From assembly GCF_000021925.1 (NCBI RefSeq), contig NC_011830.1:2690501-2754500 (forward strand): a stretch of DNA of 64,000 nt, given 5' to 3'. The DNA comes from Desulfitobacterium hafniense DCB-2 (GTDB lineage Bacteria > Bacillota > Desulfitobacteriia > Desulfitobacteriales > Desulfitobacteriaceae). Shown in pieces: positions 34,644 to 43,073 of the stretch; within the stretch, counting starts at the first letter, position 1; every line of letters begins with the position of its first letter. The notes beneath the pieces are model-generated. The model made no database searches, was not told where the DNA came from, and saw only the letters and a list, made by a program, of their open reading frames with translations. Position numbers and translations under genes: made by a program.

Positions 34644-35296
34644 ACAGGATTTTCTTCGTGGATTTTGACGGCACCATCGTCACTCAGGATATGTGTGCAG
34701 TCCTCGTGGAAACCTTGGCCGGGGAAGGATGGCGGGAGATTAATGAACTTTGGGAAAGAAAAGAGCTTTCCACCCTGGAGTGCGCCCGCCGGACCTTTAA
34801 GCTGTTTAAGAGCAATGACCCGGAAGTTTTTCGCCAGCTTATGGATCAGGCGGTGTTCGATCCCGGATTTTTAGATTTTGCCGCTTTTTGTGAACAGAGA
34901 GGATTTCCCCTCATCATTCTCAGCGACGGATATGATTTCTATATTGAGTACCTCTTGCAAAGAGAGGGATTGAACCTGCCTTACTATGCCAACACATTGC
35001 TGTTTGCTCCCCAACTTGACGTAGAAACCCCCTACAGCTCCGGCGAATGTGATCTATGCGGGGTCTGCAAACTGCAGCTGATGGAAAAATTGCTTAAACC
35101 CGGTTGCCGATCCGTCTATATCGGAGATGGGACTTCCGATTTTTGCCCGGCGGAAAGGGCGGATAAGGTCTTTGCCAGGAGCAGGCTCTATCAGCACTGC
35201 CAGGAGGTAGGCAAAGAAGCCCGGCTATTCCAATCGTTTCAGGATATTCTCCAGACAGTTAAACATTGGGGAAGGGAAGAGGAGGAAGGGACTTGA
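34631..35296 (+). CDS. HAD-IB phosphatase (MtnX/SerB-like) in the thi operon
   Basis: 221 residues from the ATG at 34631. The HAD core is complete: FFVDFDGTIVTQD (nucleophile Asp), a middle SDGYDFY motif II and a C-terminal GDGTSDFCPAERADKVFA motif with the acidic pair. MtnX enzymes remove phosphate in methionine salvage, but this one lies between thiE and thiD with overlaps on both sides (13 bases and TTGA). A role on a thiamine-pathway phosphate (for example HMP-P or thiamine phosphate) is more likely by context. No thiL is present in the operon. Confidence 0.85.
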   Translation: MEELNRIFFVDFDGTIVTQDMCAVLVETLAGEGWREINELWERKELSTLECARRTFKLFKSNDPEVFRQLMDQAVFDPGFLDFAAFCEQRGFPLIILSDGYDFYIEYLLQREGLNLPYYANTLLFAPQLDVETPYSSGECDLCGVCKLQLMEKLLKPGCRSVYIGDGTSDFCPAERADKVFARSRLYQHCQEVGKEARLFQSFQDILQTVKHWGREEEEGT

Positions 35297-36081
35297 AAAA
35301 TCTTTTAACCATTGCCGGCTCCGACTCCAGCGGCGGAGCAGGAATCCAAGCGGACTTGAAGACTTTTTCCGCCTTGGGGGTTTATGGGATGAGCGTCATA
35401 ACCGCGGTGACCGCTCAAAATACCCTGGGGGTGGATGAGGTGGCCGAGATAGGGCGGGATATGGTCAAAGCTCAAATCGACGCAGTTTTCAAGGATATCC
35501 CGGTCCATGGGGTAAAAATAGGCATGGTCTCCAACCCGGAGATCATCACACAAATCGCCGCATCTCTGAAAGAATGGAAGGCTCCCAATATTGTGGTCGA
35601 TCCGGTAATGATCTCGAAGAGCGGTTACGCTCTTCTCAAGCCGGAGGCTGTGGAAACCCTGAAGCGGGAACTGCTCCCCCTGGCCCGAGTGGTTACGCCC
35701 AATCTGCCTGAAGCCTGCTGTCTGCTGGGCATAGAGGCCCTCGACGAAGAGGGAATGGAGTTTGCGGCCCAGGAGCTCCACCGGTTGGGTCCGGAGAGTG
35801 TGCTCATTAAAGGAGGACATTTAAAAGATGCTGCCAACGATCTCCTTTTTGACGGCGAGGATTTTTCCTGGTTTAAGGCGCCCCATTTAAACCAAAAGCA
35901 TACCCATGGCACCGGATGCACCCTTTCCTCAGCCATTGCGGCTCATTTAGCCTTGGGCTATGAACTGCAAACAACGGTTCAAAAAGCAAAAGAGTATCTT
36001 TTTGGCGCTATCGAACAGGCCTTTCCCTTAGGCCATGGGGTGGGGCCGGTTCATCATTTTTATCGGATGACTTGTCGGTAA
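35293..36081 (+). CDS. thiD: Hydroxymethylpyrimidine/phosphomethylpyrimidine kinase
   Basis: 262 residues from a TTG at 35293 (GGAGGAAGG upstream, stop of the HAD gene overlapped in TTGA). Ribokinase-fold motifs: LTIAGSDSSGGAGIQADLKT near the start, VVDPVMISKSG, and KHTHGTGCTLSSAIAAHLA at the C-terminal ATP site. It phosphorylates HMP to HMP-PP and is the last gene of the thi operon. Confidence 0.94.
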   Translation: MKNLLTIAGSDSSGGAGIQADLKTFSALGVYGMSVITAVTAQNTLGVDEVAEIGRDMVKAQIDAVFKDIPVHGVKIGMVSNPEIITQIAASLKEWKAPNIVVDPVMISKSGYALLKPEAVETLKRELLPLARVVTPNLPEACCLLGIEALDEEGMEFAAQELHRLGPESVLIKGGHLKDAANDLLFDGEDFSWFKAPHLNQKHTHGTGCTLSSAIAAHLALGYELQTTVQKAKEYLFGAIEQAFPLGHGVGPVHHFYRMTCR

Positions 36082-36450
36082 ACTGGTAAGATTATATGGG
36101 TTTCTTTTTGGTATAGCGGACTTCCATACTAAACTTGCTCCAAATTCGGAATCGATTACGATTTTATATACGCCCTGCTTCTTTGGGGATTGTGCTTCAA
36201 GTGTTTCACGCCACAAGCCGGGTGGAGCAATCGAATCTTCAAGATCTGGATATTTGCTGCATATATAAGAGGACGCAGGGTCGAGTCCCGCTAGCTCCAT
36301 CAAAAACAAAAGGCAAAAAAGATTTATTGCTTACAAAGCCAGTAAATCCAAGCCTTTCGAGGGCTTCCACGATGAAAAGTGGAAGTTCTTTTTTCGTAGA
36401 TTTATTGGGGTATAGCTTCACTCTGATAGGACTCAAACCTACAAGGAAAA
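36082..36450. other. Degenerate intergenic region with tRNA-like 3' remnant
   Basis: No intact gene. At 36271-36299 a T-arm and acceptor-like stretch (GTCGAGTCCCGCTAGCTCCA) looks like the 3' end of a tRNA with a mismatch in the T-stem and no anticodon half. A minus-strand frame at about 36085-36250 reads like a fragment of a protein (GLWRETLEAQSPKKQGVYKI) but has no start or end. A hairpin terminator sits at 36364-36394. Together this suggests an old integration or deletion scar. Confidence 0.4.
36364..36394 (+). terminator. Terminator-like hairpin downstream of the tRNA-like remnant
   Basis: CTTCCAC / GTGGAAG with an eight-base loop followed by TTCTTTTTT. Confidence 0.6.
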
Positions 36451-36741
36451 ACATTCAGGAGTAGCGCCGCTGTTCAGGTCGGACAGCAGGTGCGGCGTGG
36501 TGATACAATCGCCCGCTGCGGTAATTCAGGCAACACAAGTGAGCCGCATCTCCATTTTCAAGTACAGAACACAAAGAATTTTTATTCTTCCATAGGATTG
36601 CCGATACGGTTTACATCGATAAGAAAATCTCCAATACCGAATTGCGAACGATCAGACCCATGTCAGGCACCAAATTATGAGGAGATTGATAATTGTTATA
36701 TTGCCCGCGGATTAGCGGTGGAGAATAAAACCAAATCATAA
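36451..36741 (+). pseudogene. Truncated M23 metallopeptidase (C-terminal fragment)
   Basis: The readable frame contains VQVGQQVRRGDTIARCGNSG and EPHLHFQVQNT, the last third of a lysostaphin-type (M23) domain including the HLHF zinc/catalytic histidines. The upstream HxxxD half is missing, and the frame meets degenerate sequence before 36451, so no functional enzyme is possible. The 3' tail (about 30 residues) is unlike typical M23 ends. Confidence 0.65.
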
Positions 36742-36790
36742 AACAGAAAGTATCGTTTTATTGCACTCACAAACAAATATCAGAAAACAC

Positions 36791-36821
36791 TTGACTACCC
36801 CCTTGGGGGCTGGCTTAAGAT
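36791..36821 (+). promoter_or_regulatory. MerR-type promoter/operator
   Basis: TTGACT and TAAGAT are separated by 19 bases, the elongated spacer of MerR-regulated promoters. The spacer contains the dyad ACCCCCTTGGGGGC between the two elements. The regulator gene follows at 36862. Confidence 0.75.
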
Positions 36822-36861
36822 AATTTTGAGAGCAATTAGAATTGTGTTAGGAGGAAAGATT

Positions 36862-37758
36862 ATGCAGATAAAAGAAGTTTGTGAGAAGTGCAAGCTAACC
36901 AAAAAAGCAATAGAATATTACGAATCTAAAAACCTGATACATCCGCAGATACTCGAAAACGGATACAGGGATTACAGCGATGCTGATATAGCTGTACTGA
37001 AAGAGATCTCCGTGCTTAGAAAATGTGGCGTCAGCATTGCCGATATTGCAGAGATACTAACCAGCTCAAATAAACCCGCGGCTTTAGCCAAGTGCAAATA
37101 TATCACGGAATTACGTATGCAGCGTTTGAATGATATACAAAAGTGTATGGATAGCCTGATTGCTAATTACGATATAAATCGTGAATTTGACTACCTGCAA
37201 ACGCTTGATGAGTACTTATACACCATAAAAGAAAAATTGGTTTTTGCTTTCCCCGGAAACTATGGCCTTTATGTATCTATGCATTTTGGCAGATTCTTGA
37301 ATGGAACAATTGACACGGATGAAAAAAAATATGCCTATGATGCTATTGTACAGTATCTTGATCGTGTGGATCTGTATTTGCCTGCGGAACTTTCTGAATT
37401 TCTGGAGGCGCTTTTCAATGCCAGTGAAAAGATAGATGCGGCAAAGATTGAGGAAGAAACAAACGGAAAAATGCATGAAATGCTTGCTGATACAGACGGT
37501 TACTTAGAACGCAATCGGGAAGAAATTGAACAGTATATTGAATTTAAAAGTTCTGATGAGTATCAAAATTCCGAAGCAGGCAAATTTCAAAGGTATATGT
37601 TGAATTTTCAAAAAGAAAGTGGCTATCAGGAAGTTTTAATAGCTAACATGAAAATACTCAGTCCCGCTTATGCCGAGTACCTTAAAAAAGTTAAAGCCGC
37701 AAATGACATTATGCTAAAAAAGTTTCCAAAAGCAAAGGATATGTATGAATTAAACTAA
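36862..37758 (+). CDS. MerR-family transcriptional regulator with large effector domain
   Basis: 298 residues from the ATG at 36862 (AGGAGG seven bases upstream). The N-terminal winged HTH (about 1-70) reads QIKEVCEKCKLTKKAIEYYE; about 200 residues of helical effector domain follow, larger than in metal-sensing MerR. It probably autoregulates through the 19-base-spacer promoter just upstream. The coding sequence is more AT-rich than the thi operon. Confidence 0.85.
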   Translation: MQIKEVCEKCKLTKKAIEYYESKNLIHPQILENGYRDYSDADIAVLKEISVLRKCGVSIADIAEILTSSNKPAALAKCKYITELRMQRLNDIQKCMDSLIANYDINREFDYLQTLDEYLYTIKEKLVFAFPGNYGLYVSMHFGRFLNGTIDTDEKKYAYDAIVQYLDRVDLYLPAELSEFLEALFNASEKIDAAKIEEETNGKMHEMLADTDGYLERNREEIEQYIEFKSSDEYQNSEAGKFQRYMLNFQKESGYQEVLIANMKILSPAYAEYLKKVKAANDIMLKKFPKAKDMYELN

Positions 37759-37765
37759 TATAAGG

Positions 37766-37794
37766 TTTATGATTGTTTTTAGGGCAATCATAAA
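37766..37794 (+). terminator. Hairpin after the MerR-family gene
   Basis: TTTATGATTG / CAATCATAAA, ten-bp perfect stem. There is no T-run beyond the arm. Confidence 0.45.
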
Positions 37795-37923
37795 TGCGGA
37801 TGTTCTTTTGGTCTAAAGCAGTAGTCATATCATTGGAATACCTGCGAAGAATCTGATTTATTTTGATAACTTGGCGCTCGCTCTGGTGAAAGATAAGAAA
37901 TCTTTTTTCCACCATCTTTACAA

Positions 37924-37963
37924 AAAAGACATAGCTTTTCACCAAGGAATTGCTATGTCTTTT
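37924..37963 (+). terminator. Terminator in front of the P-loop kinase gene
   Basis: AAAAGACATAGC / GCTATGTCTTTT, 12-bp perfect stem ending in T4. The gap 37759-38069 holds two such hairpins and nothing else I can name. Confidence 0.65.
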
Positions 37964-38069
37964 CTTTAACGATATTATGGAGTCAAAGTTTATTTATCAT
38001 GTAGATAAACCGGAAATTTTCGGTAGGTTTTGTCCTTTAGACTATTTATGTAAATTGGAAGGTGTAAGG

Positions 38070-38615
38070 ATGTCGAGAGGCATAATTGTTTTTGGATCAA
38101 ACGGCAGCGGAAAATCCACTCTGGGACGAGAGCTGGCGCGTATTTTGAATTTTAAGTATATGGATATTGAAGATTATCACTTTATAAAATCAGAAATTCC
38201 ATACACAGTAGAGCGCACACGTGAGGACCGTTTAAATTTAATGCTTGCCGATATCGAGAAAAGTGGTTCATTTGTTGTTTCTGCCGTCGTTGGTGATTTT
38301 GGTGAGGAAATTTCATCGAGGTATAACTTTGCTGTATTTATATCAGCACCACTTGAAACTCGTGTTGAACGCATAAAGCAAAGAGCTTATGAACAGCATG
38401 GAGAACGTATCTGTGAAGGCGGTGATATGTACGAGCAGCACTTAAAGTTTGTTGACTTTGTGGCATCACGGCCTCTATCAAGAACTGAGCAATGGGCAAA
38501 AACTCTTGTGTGTCCTGTCATACATATTGATGGCACAAAATCTATTTCTGAAAATACAGAACTGGTTGTTGAAGAATACTTACATAATTTATCCTCCAAA
38601 GAGCTGCGAAGATGA
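38070..38615 (+). CDS. P-loop nucleotide kinase-like protein (AAA_18/shikimate-kinase type)
   Basis: 181 residues from the ATG at 38070 (GGAAGGTGTAAGG upstream). Walker A is GSNGSGKST near residue 11; DIEDYHF is a likely substrate-binding acidic motif and a lid region of Arg residues (RVERIKQRAYEQHGERI) follows. This pattern belongs to small nucleoside or shikimate-type kinases. The substrate is not evident. Confidence 0.75.
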   Translation: MSRGIIVFGSNGSGKSTLGRELARILNFKYMDIEDYHFIKSEIPYTVERTREDRLNLMLADIEKSGSFVVSAVVGDFGEEISSRYNFAVFISAPLETRVERIKQRAYEQHGERICEGGDMYEQHLKFVDFVASRPLSRTEQWAKTLVCPVIHIDGTKSISENTELVVEEYLHNLSSKELRR

Positions 38616-38670
38616 GGTTGGCTGACGAGAGCATCGCTTTTTTCCCGGAGGCCTTGTGTCATGAGGGAAT

Positions 38671-38700
38671 TGTTTGCTCAAAGTTTCTATTGAGCAAACA
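38671..38700. repeat. 30-bp palindrome overlapping the -35 of the efflux leader promoter
   Basis: TGTTTGCTCA and TGAGCAAACA form perfect ten-base arms around a ten-base centre. The right arm covers the -35 hexamer TTGAGC, so it is a candidate repressor operator. No T-run follows, so it is less likely a terminator. Confidence 0.5.
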
Positions 38701-38718
38701 CATCCTTGATGTTATAAT
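38690..38718 (+). promoter_or_regulatory. Promoter of the efflux leader transcript
   Basis: TTGAGC, a 17-base spacer and TATAAT (38713-38718) precede the leader peptide by 54 bases. Confidence 0.7.
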
Positions 38719-38772
38719 AAAACGTACTTTTCAACAAAAGGTACTGTTGATTAAAAGGAGGATACCTGAACC

Positions 38773-38799
38773 ATGTTGTATTCCGTTCGTATTCGGTAA
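38773..38799 (+). CDS. Leader peptide MLYSVRIR of the Mef-like efflux gene
   Basis: Eight codons (ATG...CGG TAA) with AAAAGGAGG eleven bases upstream. The sequence ends in Arg-x-Arg (RIR), the +x+ motif of macrolide-arrested leader peptides such as MTASMRLR of mef/msr and MTHSMRLR of ermD. Two terminator hairpins lie between it and the efflux gene. Arrest of a ribosome on this peptide by a macrolide could prevent termination. This is inferred from motif and position; it is not a measured effect. Confidence 0.75.
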   Translation: MLYSVRIR

Positions 38800-38820
38800 G
38801 TAAGCGGCAAAAGACATGAT

Positions 38821-38845
38821 CCCATTCCAGAATGGGGCTCTTTTT
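38821..38845 (+). terminator. First attenuator hairpin before the efflux gene
   Basis: CCCATT / AATGGG with a CCAG loop, followed by CTCTTTTT. It lies 21 bases after the leader peptide stop. Confidence 0.6.
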
Positions 38846-38943
38846 GTTGTGCTTATCGGCGAATGAAGACATGGTAAAGGAAAGGGAAACTCCCAGGAGT
38901 TTGCCGATTTTCTGATGGTGTCTTTATAGCGCGGTGAAGCCTG

Positions 38944-38981
38944 CAGACTGAAGTCCGATTTTGGACGGAGGTCTGTTTTTT
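38944..38981 (+). terminator. Second attenuator hairpin before the efflux gene
   Basis: CAGAC...GTCC / GGAC...GTCTG with a GATTTT loop, followed by TTTTTTG, about 70 bases before the efflux gene start. Confidence 0.6.
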
Positions 38982-39050
38982 GTTTATCACAGGAAGAAAG
39001 ATTGAGGTTAAGTTATGAATTAAAAGCTATGAATTAAAAGGAGAAAGACT

Positions 39051-40286
39051 ATGCTTATAAAAACTGAACACTGGCAGCGCAGCTTCTATACTCTATGGGC
39101 AGGTCAGGCCGTATCCCTGATCACCAGCGCCGTCCTGCAAATGGCCATCATTTGGCACCTTACCGAAGAGACCGGCTCAGCTATGGTTCTGTCCATAGCG
39201 ACTTTGGTGGGATTTCTGCCTCAGGCGATTTTAGGGCCTTTCATCGGGGTGTTGGTCGATCGCTATCATCGTAAATATGTCATGATCGGCGCCGACCTTC
39301 TGATTGCCGCCGTAGGCCTGATGCTGGCCCTGGCTTCCCTGGCCATGGAACTGCCCGTGTGGCTGATTATGGTGGTTTTATTCCTGCGCAGTGTGGGTAC
39401 CGCCTTCCATTCTCCAGCCCTGAATGCGGTGACACCGCTTTTGGTCCCGGAGGATCAATTGACAAAATGTGCCGGCTATACTCAGTCCATTCAGTCTGCC
39501 AGCTATATACTGGGACCCGCCCTGGCGGCTCTTCTCTATGCTGTCTGGGATCTTAACTCCATCATCCTTGTGGATGTGGCGGGAGCTGTTTTGGCCAGCA
39601 TCCTTACGGCGTTTGTGTTTATTCCCAGGTTAGAGGCCGGGGAGAGCGCAGCTCAGGGAAATCTAATGCTGGAGATGAAAGAGGGGTATTCAGCGCTTCG
39701 CTCAAATAAGGGCTTGTTTGCCCTTCTATGGGTGGGGGCCTTGTATATGCTCTTCTTTATGCCCATCAATGCCTTATTTCCCCTGATGAGTATGAAATAT
39801 TTTGGCGGAACCACCTTCCATGCTTCCCTCGTGGAGATCGTCTTTGCGGCAGGGATGCTGGTGGGAGGACTGGTCCTGGGAGTCTGGGGAGGCTTCAAGA
39901 ACCGTGTTATGAGCCTTGCCGCTTCCATTTTGCTGATGGGAGTCAGTCTCATGGTATCAGGAGTGTTGCCGGTGAAGGGCTATGCCGTCTTTGTTTTGTG
40001 CTCGACTCTCATGGGCTTTTCCGCCCCCTTTTATAGCGGAGTACAAACGGCTTTATTTCAAGAAAAGATCAGCCCGGAATATCTGGGACGAGTCTTCGCT
40101 TTATTAGGCAGCGTTGTTTCCGTAGCTATGCCTCTCGGCCTGGTGTTATCCGCTTTGTTTGCGGATACACTAGGGGTGAATCGTTGGTTTCTTATCTCGG
40201 GAATACTGATCATGGGAATCGCAGTGCTGCCAGCCCTCATGCCTGGATTGCGAAATTTGGATCGGCAAGAAGATAAGACAGCCTGA
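39051..40286 (+). CDS. MFS efflux protein, macrolide efflux (Mef) like
   Basis: 411 residues, 12 membrane helices. The N-terminal region FYTLWAGQAVSLITSAVLQM and the later ALNAVTPLLVPE, CAGYTQSIQSASYI and FSAPFYSGVQTALFQEKI are those of the MefA/DHA3 drug-exporter family. AAGGAG precedes the ATG. The leader peptide with a RIR end and the attenuator hairpins upstream argue for inducible expression. Macrolide export is likely by family, but specificity is unproven. Confidence 0.88.
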   Translation: MLIKTEHWQRSFYTLWAGQAVSLITSAVLQMAIIWHLTEETGSAMVLSIATLVGFLPQAILGPFIGVLVDRYHRKYVMIGADLLIAAVGLMLALASLAMELPVWLIMVVLFLRSVGTAFHSPALNAVTPLLVPEDQLTKCAGYTQSIQSASYILGPALAALLYAVWDLNSIILVDVAGAVLASILTAFVFIPRLEAGESAAQGNLMLEMKEGYSALRSNKGLFALLWVGALYMLFFMPINALFPLMSMKYFGGTTFHASLVEIVFAAGMLVGGLVLGVWGGFKNRVMSLAASILLMGVSLMVSGVLPVKGYAVFVLCSTLMGFSAPFYSGVQTALFQEKISPEYLGRVFALLGSVVSVAMPLGLVLSALFADTLGVNRWFLISGILIMGIAVLPALMPGLRNLDRQEDKTA

Positions 40287-40347
40287 ATTCTCCCTAAAGT
40301 AAATCCTATTCATAAAATCGATCCTATTTGTTGAATGAGGTAAGTCA

Positions 40348-41142
40348 ATGCCAAATGCAACTCTCGCCGATGGAAAGCTACATTACTTGGATCGTGGAGC
40401 AGGTAAGCCCCTGGTCTTTATTCATGGACTGGGGGCTGACCTGAGCTTCCACGACCCGCAGATTGAGTTTTTCAGCCGGACTCACCGGGTCATTTGCCCG
40501 GAGCTGCGGGGCAATGCCCGCTCCAGCAAGCTCACCGGCCCTATCCACAAAATCCTGGACATCCAGTGTCAGGATCTGGCGGCCTTAATGGAGCAATTAG
40601 GCATAGAGCAAACCGTTTTGGCGGGTACATCCTATGGGGGTGTTTTCTGCTTTAATTTTGTGTTGCGTTATCCGGAGAAGGTTTCCGGGTTGATCATTGG
40701 GGATGCTCTGGGGGATACCCGAATAAGCAGTTTCAGGGAAGCCCTGCTTATGTTGGTGGAATATTTAGGGCTATGGGGTGTTTACCTCCCCAAACCTGTA
40801 CTGATTGCGATGATGAGACATCAATACAAACCATGGCCTTATGCCCGGGACCATGTGGTGAACTTTGTCCGGGGCATGCGCCGGACAGAATTTCTGCTTC
40901 AGCTTTTGGCGATGAATCGAATTAAGTTTACTCCCTATCTTAAGCAAGTGAGCTGCCCTGCCTTGGGAATTGTCGGAGAGGAAAATAAAGTAGGGGTAGG
41001 CTGGATGAAGAGTGCTATGAAGGAGATTCCCCAGTCCTCCCTGGCAATCGTTCCCCATGCCCTTGATCCGACGAATCTGTGTCAGCCTGAGGAATACAAC
41101 CGCTTAGTGAAGGAATTTCTGGAAAGGTTGAACTACATATAA
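40348..41142 (+). CDS. Alpha/beta hydrolase
   Basis: 264 residues. The nucleophile elbow is GTSYGG (Ser near residue 90) and the oxyanion motif HGLGAD lies at about 25-30. A His in VPHALDP near the end fits the catalytic position, but the acid residue is Glu-rich (GEENK) rather than the usual Asp. It is soluble, with no signal. The substrate is unknown; it lies between the efflux gene and an ABC exporter on the same strand. Confidence 0.82.
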   Translation: MPNATLADGKLHYLDRGAGKPLVFIHGLGADLSFHDPQIEFFSRTHRVICPELRGNARSSKLTGPIHKILDIQCQDLAALMEQLGIEQTVLAGTSYGGVFCFNFVLRYPEKVSGLIIGDALGDTRISSFREALLMLVEYLGLWGVYLPKPVLIAMMRHQYKPWPYARDHVVNFVRGMRRTEFLLQLLAMNRIKFTPYLKQVSCPALGIVGEENKVGVGWMKSAMKEIPQSSLAIVPHALDPTNLCQPEEYNRLVKEFLERLNYI

Positions 41143-41150
41143 AATTTCGG

Positions 41151-41169
41151 AATGATACTATGTATCATT
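41151..41169. repeat. Short palindrome between hydrolase and ABC exporter
   Basis: AATGATAC / GTATCATT, perfect eight-base arms around ACT-like centre. It could be an operator or a weak terminator. Confidence 0.35.
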
Positions 41170-41298
41170 GGTAATTGGAGGTTTTTGTGCTAGGATAATT
41201 ATGCCAAAGGTTTTGGCGGTTTATCGCCAGACCGGGCGAACTGTACCAGAATTTTTGCCAAGATATGATGACTATGACCAGAAAGAGTGGAGTTCGAA

Positions 41299-43041
41299 GT
41301 GAATATTTTAAAGCGTTTTATCAGTTACTACAAACCCTACCGTCTGCTTTTTTACACGGATATGCTGTGTGCGATCATCGTATCCGCTATTGATTTATCC
41401 TTTCCCATGATTCTGAGCTATTTAATCAACCGTGTATTTATCCAGGGGCGGGAAGCTATTCTGAACACAATCATGGTGGTAGGTATAGCCCTGCTGGCTA
41501 TGTACATCATTAAGTATTTTTGTCAGTACTTTATCGTTTCCTACGGACATATCATGGGTGCCAAAATGGAAACAGATATGCGGCGGGATCTGTTTACCCA
41601 TCTGCAGAAATTATCCTTTTCCTATTATGACAAACGGAATACGGGAGAGCTGATGTCCCGGCTGGTTGCGGATTTATTCGATATCTCCGAGTTAGCACAC
41701 CACGGACCGGAGAATCTCTTTATATCGATCTTAAAGATTGTCGGCTCTTTTGTGATCTTAATGACTTTGAATGTGCAAATGACGCTGGCCCTTTCGATTG
41801 TAACCCTGGTGATTATTGTTTTCAGCCTCTATAAGAATAAAGTAATGCAGCCTATCTTCAGTGATAACCGTGTCAAAATCGCCAAGGTGAATTCCAGTGT
41901 TCAAGATAGTCTGGCAGGAATCCGGGTAGTCCAATCCTTTGCCAATGAAGGGATCGAGAAGAAGAAATTTGCCCACAGCAATGAGGCTTTCCTGGAATCA
42001 AAAACAGGAGCCTATAAGGTCATGGGCGGGTTCCACGCCTGGAACTCTTTCTTTGAAGGGCTGCTCTACATCGTAGTGGTCGTCACAGGGGGCATTCATA
42101 TTGCCAATGGGACTTTAAGACCTTCTGATCTGGCGGTGTATATTCTTTACATCAATATCTTCATTAATCCGATTGATGTGTTGATCAACTTTACGGAACA
42201 ATTCCAAAAGGGTTATGCAGGCTTTAAGCGTTTTGTCGAGGTTCTGGAGACCCATCCGGATATTAAAGATGAACCTGGGGCAAAACCTTTAACCCAGATC
42301 AAAGGGGATATTGAGTATCAGAGTGTCTCTTTTGGCTATGATGAGGAGGAATCCCATGTTCTCGATCAGGTCAGCTTGAAGATCAAAGCAGGGGAAACCA
42401 TCGCTTTGGTAGGCCCTTCCGGCGGCGGCAAAACCACCCTCTGCTCCTTGCTGCCAAGATTTTACGAGGTGACTTCCGGAACCATCACCATCGATGGTCA
42501 GGATATCCGCAAGGTAACCCTGGCCTCCCTGCGCAATGCCATTGGGGTGGTCCAGCAGGATGTCTATCTGTTTGATGGCAGCATTAAGCAAAACATCGCC
42601 TATGGCAAAGCGGGAGCTACCGATGAAGAAATCATTGAGGCAGCGAAAAAAGCCAATATCCATGAGTTTATCAGTTCTCTTGAAGAGGGGTATGACACCT
42701 ATGTGGGTGAGCGGGGAGTACGGCTTTCCGGCGGTCAGAAACAGCGCCTGTCCATTGCCCGGGTTTTCTTGAAGAATCCTCCCATATTGATTCTGGATGA
42801 AGCCACTTCAGCTTTGGACAATGAGAGTGAGCGCTATATTCAAAAATCTCTGGAGGAGCTGGCCCAGAACCGGACCACGATTGTGATCGCCCACCGTCTG
42901 AGCACCATTCGCAATGCCGATGAAATTATCGTGATCACTGATGAGGGCATTAAAGAAAGAGGAAATCATCAGGAGCTCCTGGAAATAGAAGGCATATATG
43001 CCCATTACTATAGAATGCAATTTGAAGGACTGGAAGGATAA
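41299..43041 (+). CDS. ABC exporter, membrane-ATPase fusion (MsbA/BmrA type)
   Basis: 580 residues from the GTG at 41299, chosen because GGAG lies six bases upstream; a GTG at 41287 lacks a ribosome site. Six membrane helices occupy about residues 10-290, then an ABC ATPase with Walker A GPSGGGKTT, signature LSGGQKQR, Walker B ILILDEATSALD and a His switch in VIAHRLST. As a half-transporter it should act as a homodimer exporting lipids, peptides or drugs. Confidence 0.92.
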   Translation: MNILKRFISYYKPYRLLFYTDMLCAIIVSAIDLSFPMILSYLINRVFIQGREAILNTIMVVGIALLAMYIIKYFCQYFIVSYGHIMGAKMETDMRRDLFTHLQKLSFSYYDKRNTGELMSRLVADLFDISELAHHGPENLFISILKIVGSFVILMTLNVQMTLALSIVTLVIIVFSLYKNKVMQPIFSDNRVKIAKVNSSVQDSLAGIRVVQSFANEGIEKKKFAHSNEAFLESKTGAYKVMGGFHAWNSFFEGLLYIVVVVTGGIHIANGTLRPSDLAVYILYINIFINPIDVLINFTEQFQKGYAGFKRFVEVLETHPDIKDEPGAKPLTQIKGDIEYQSVSFGYDEEESHVLDQVSLKIKAGETIALVGPSGGGKTTLCSLLPRFYEVTSGTITIDGQDIRKVTLASLRNAIGVVQQDVYLFDGSIKQNIAYGKAGATDEEIIEAAKKANIHEFISSLEEGYDTYVGERGVRLSGGQKQRLSIARVFLKNPPILILDEATSALDNESERYIQKSLEELAQNRTTIVIAHRLSTIRNADEIIVITDEGIKERGNHQELLEIEGIYAHYYRMQFEGLEG

Positions 43042-43073
43042 ACCTGAAAAAAGAAGAGAGTGGGGAACATAAG

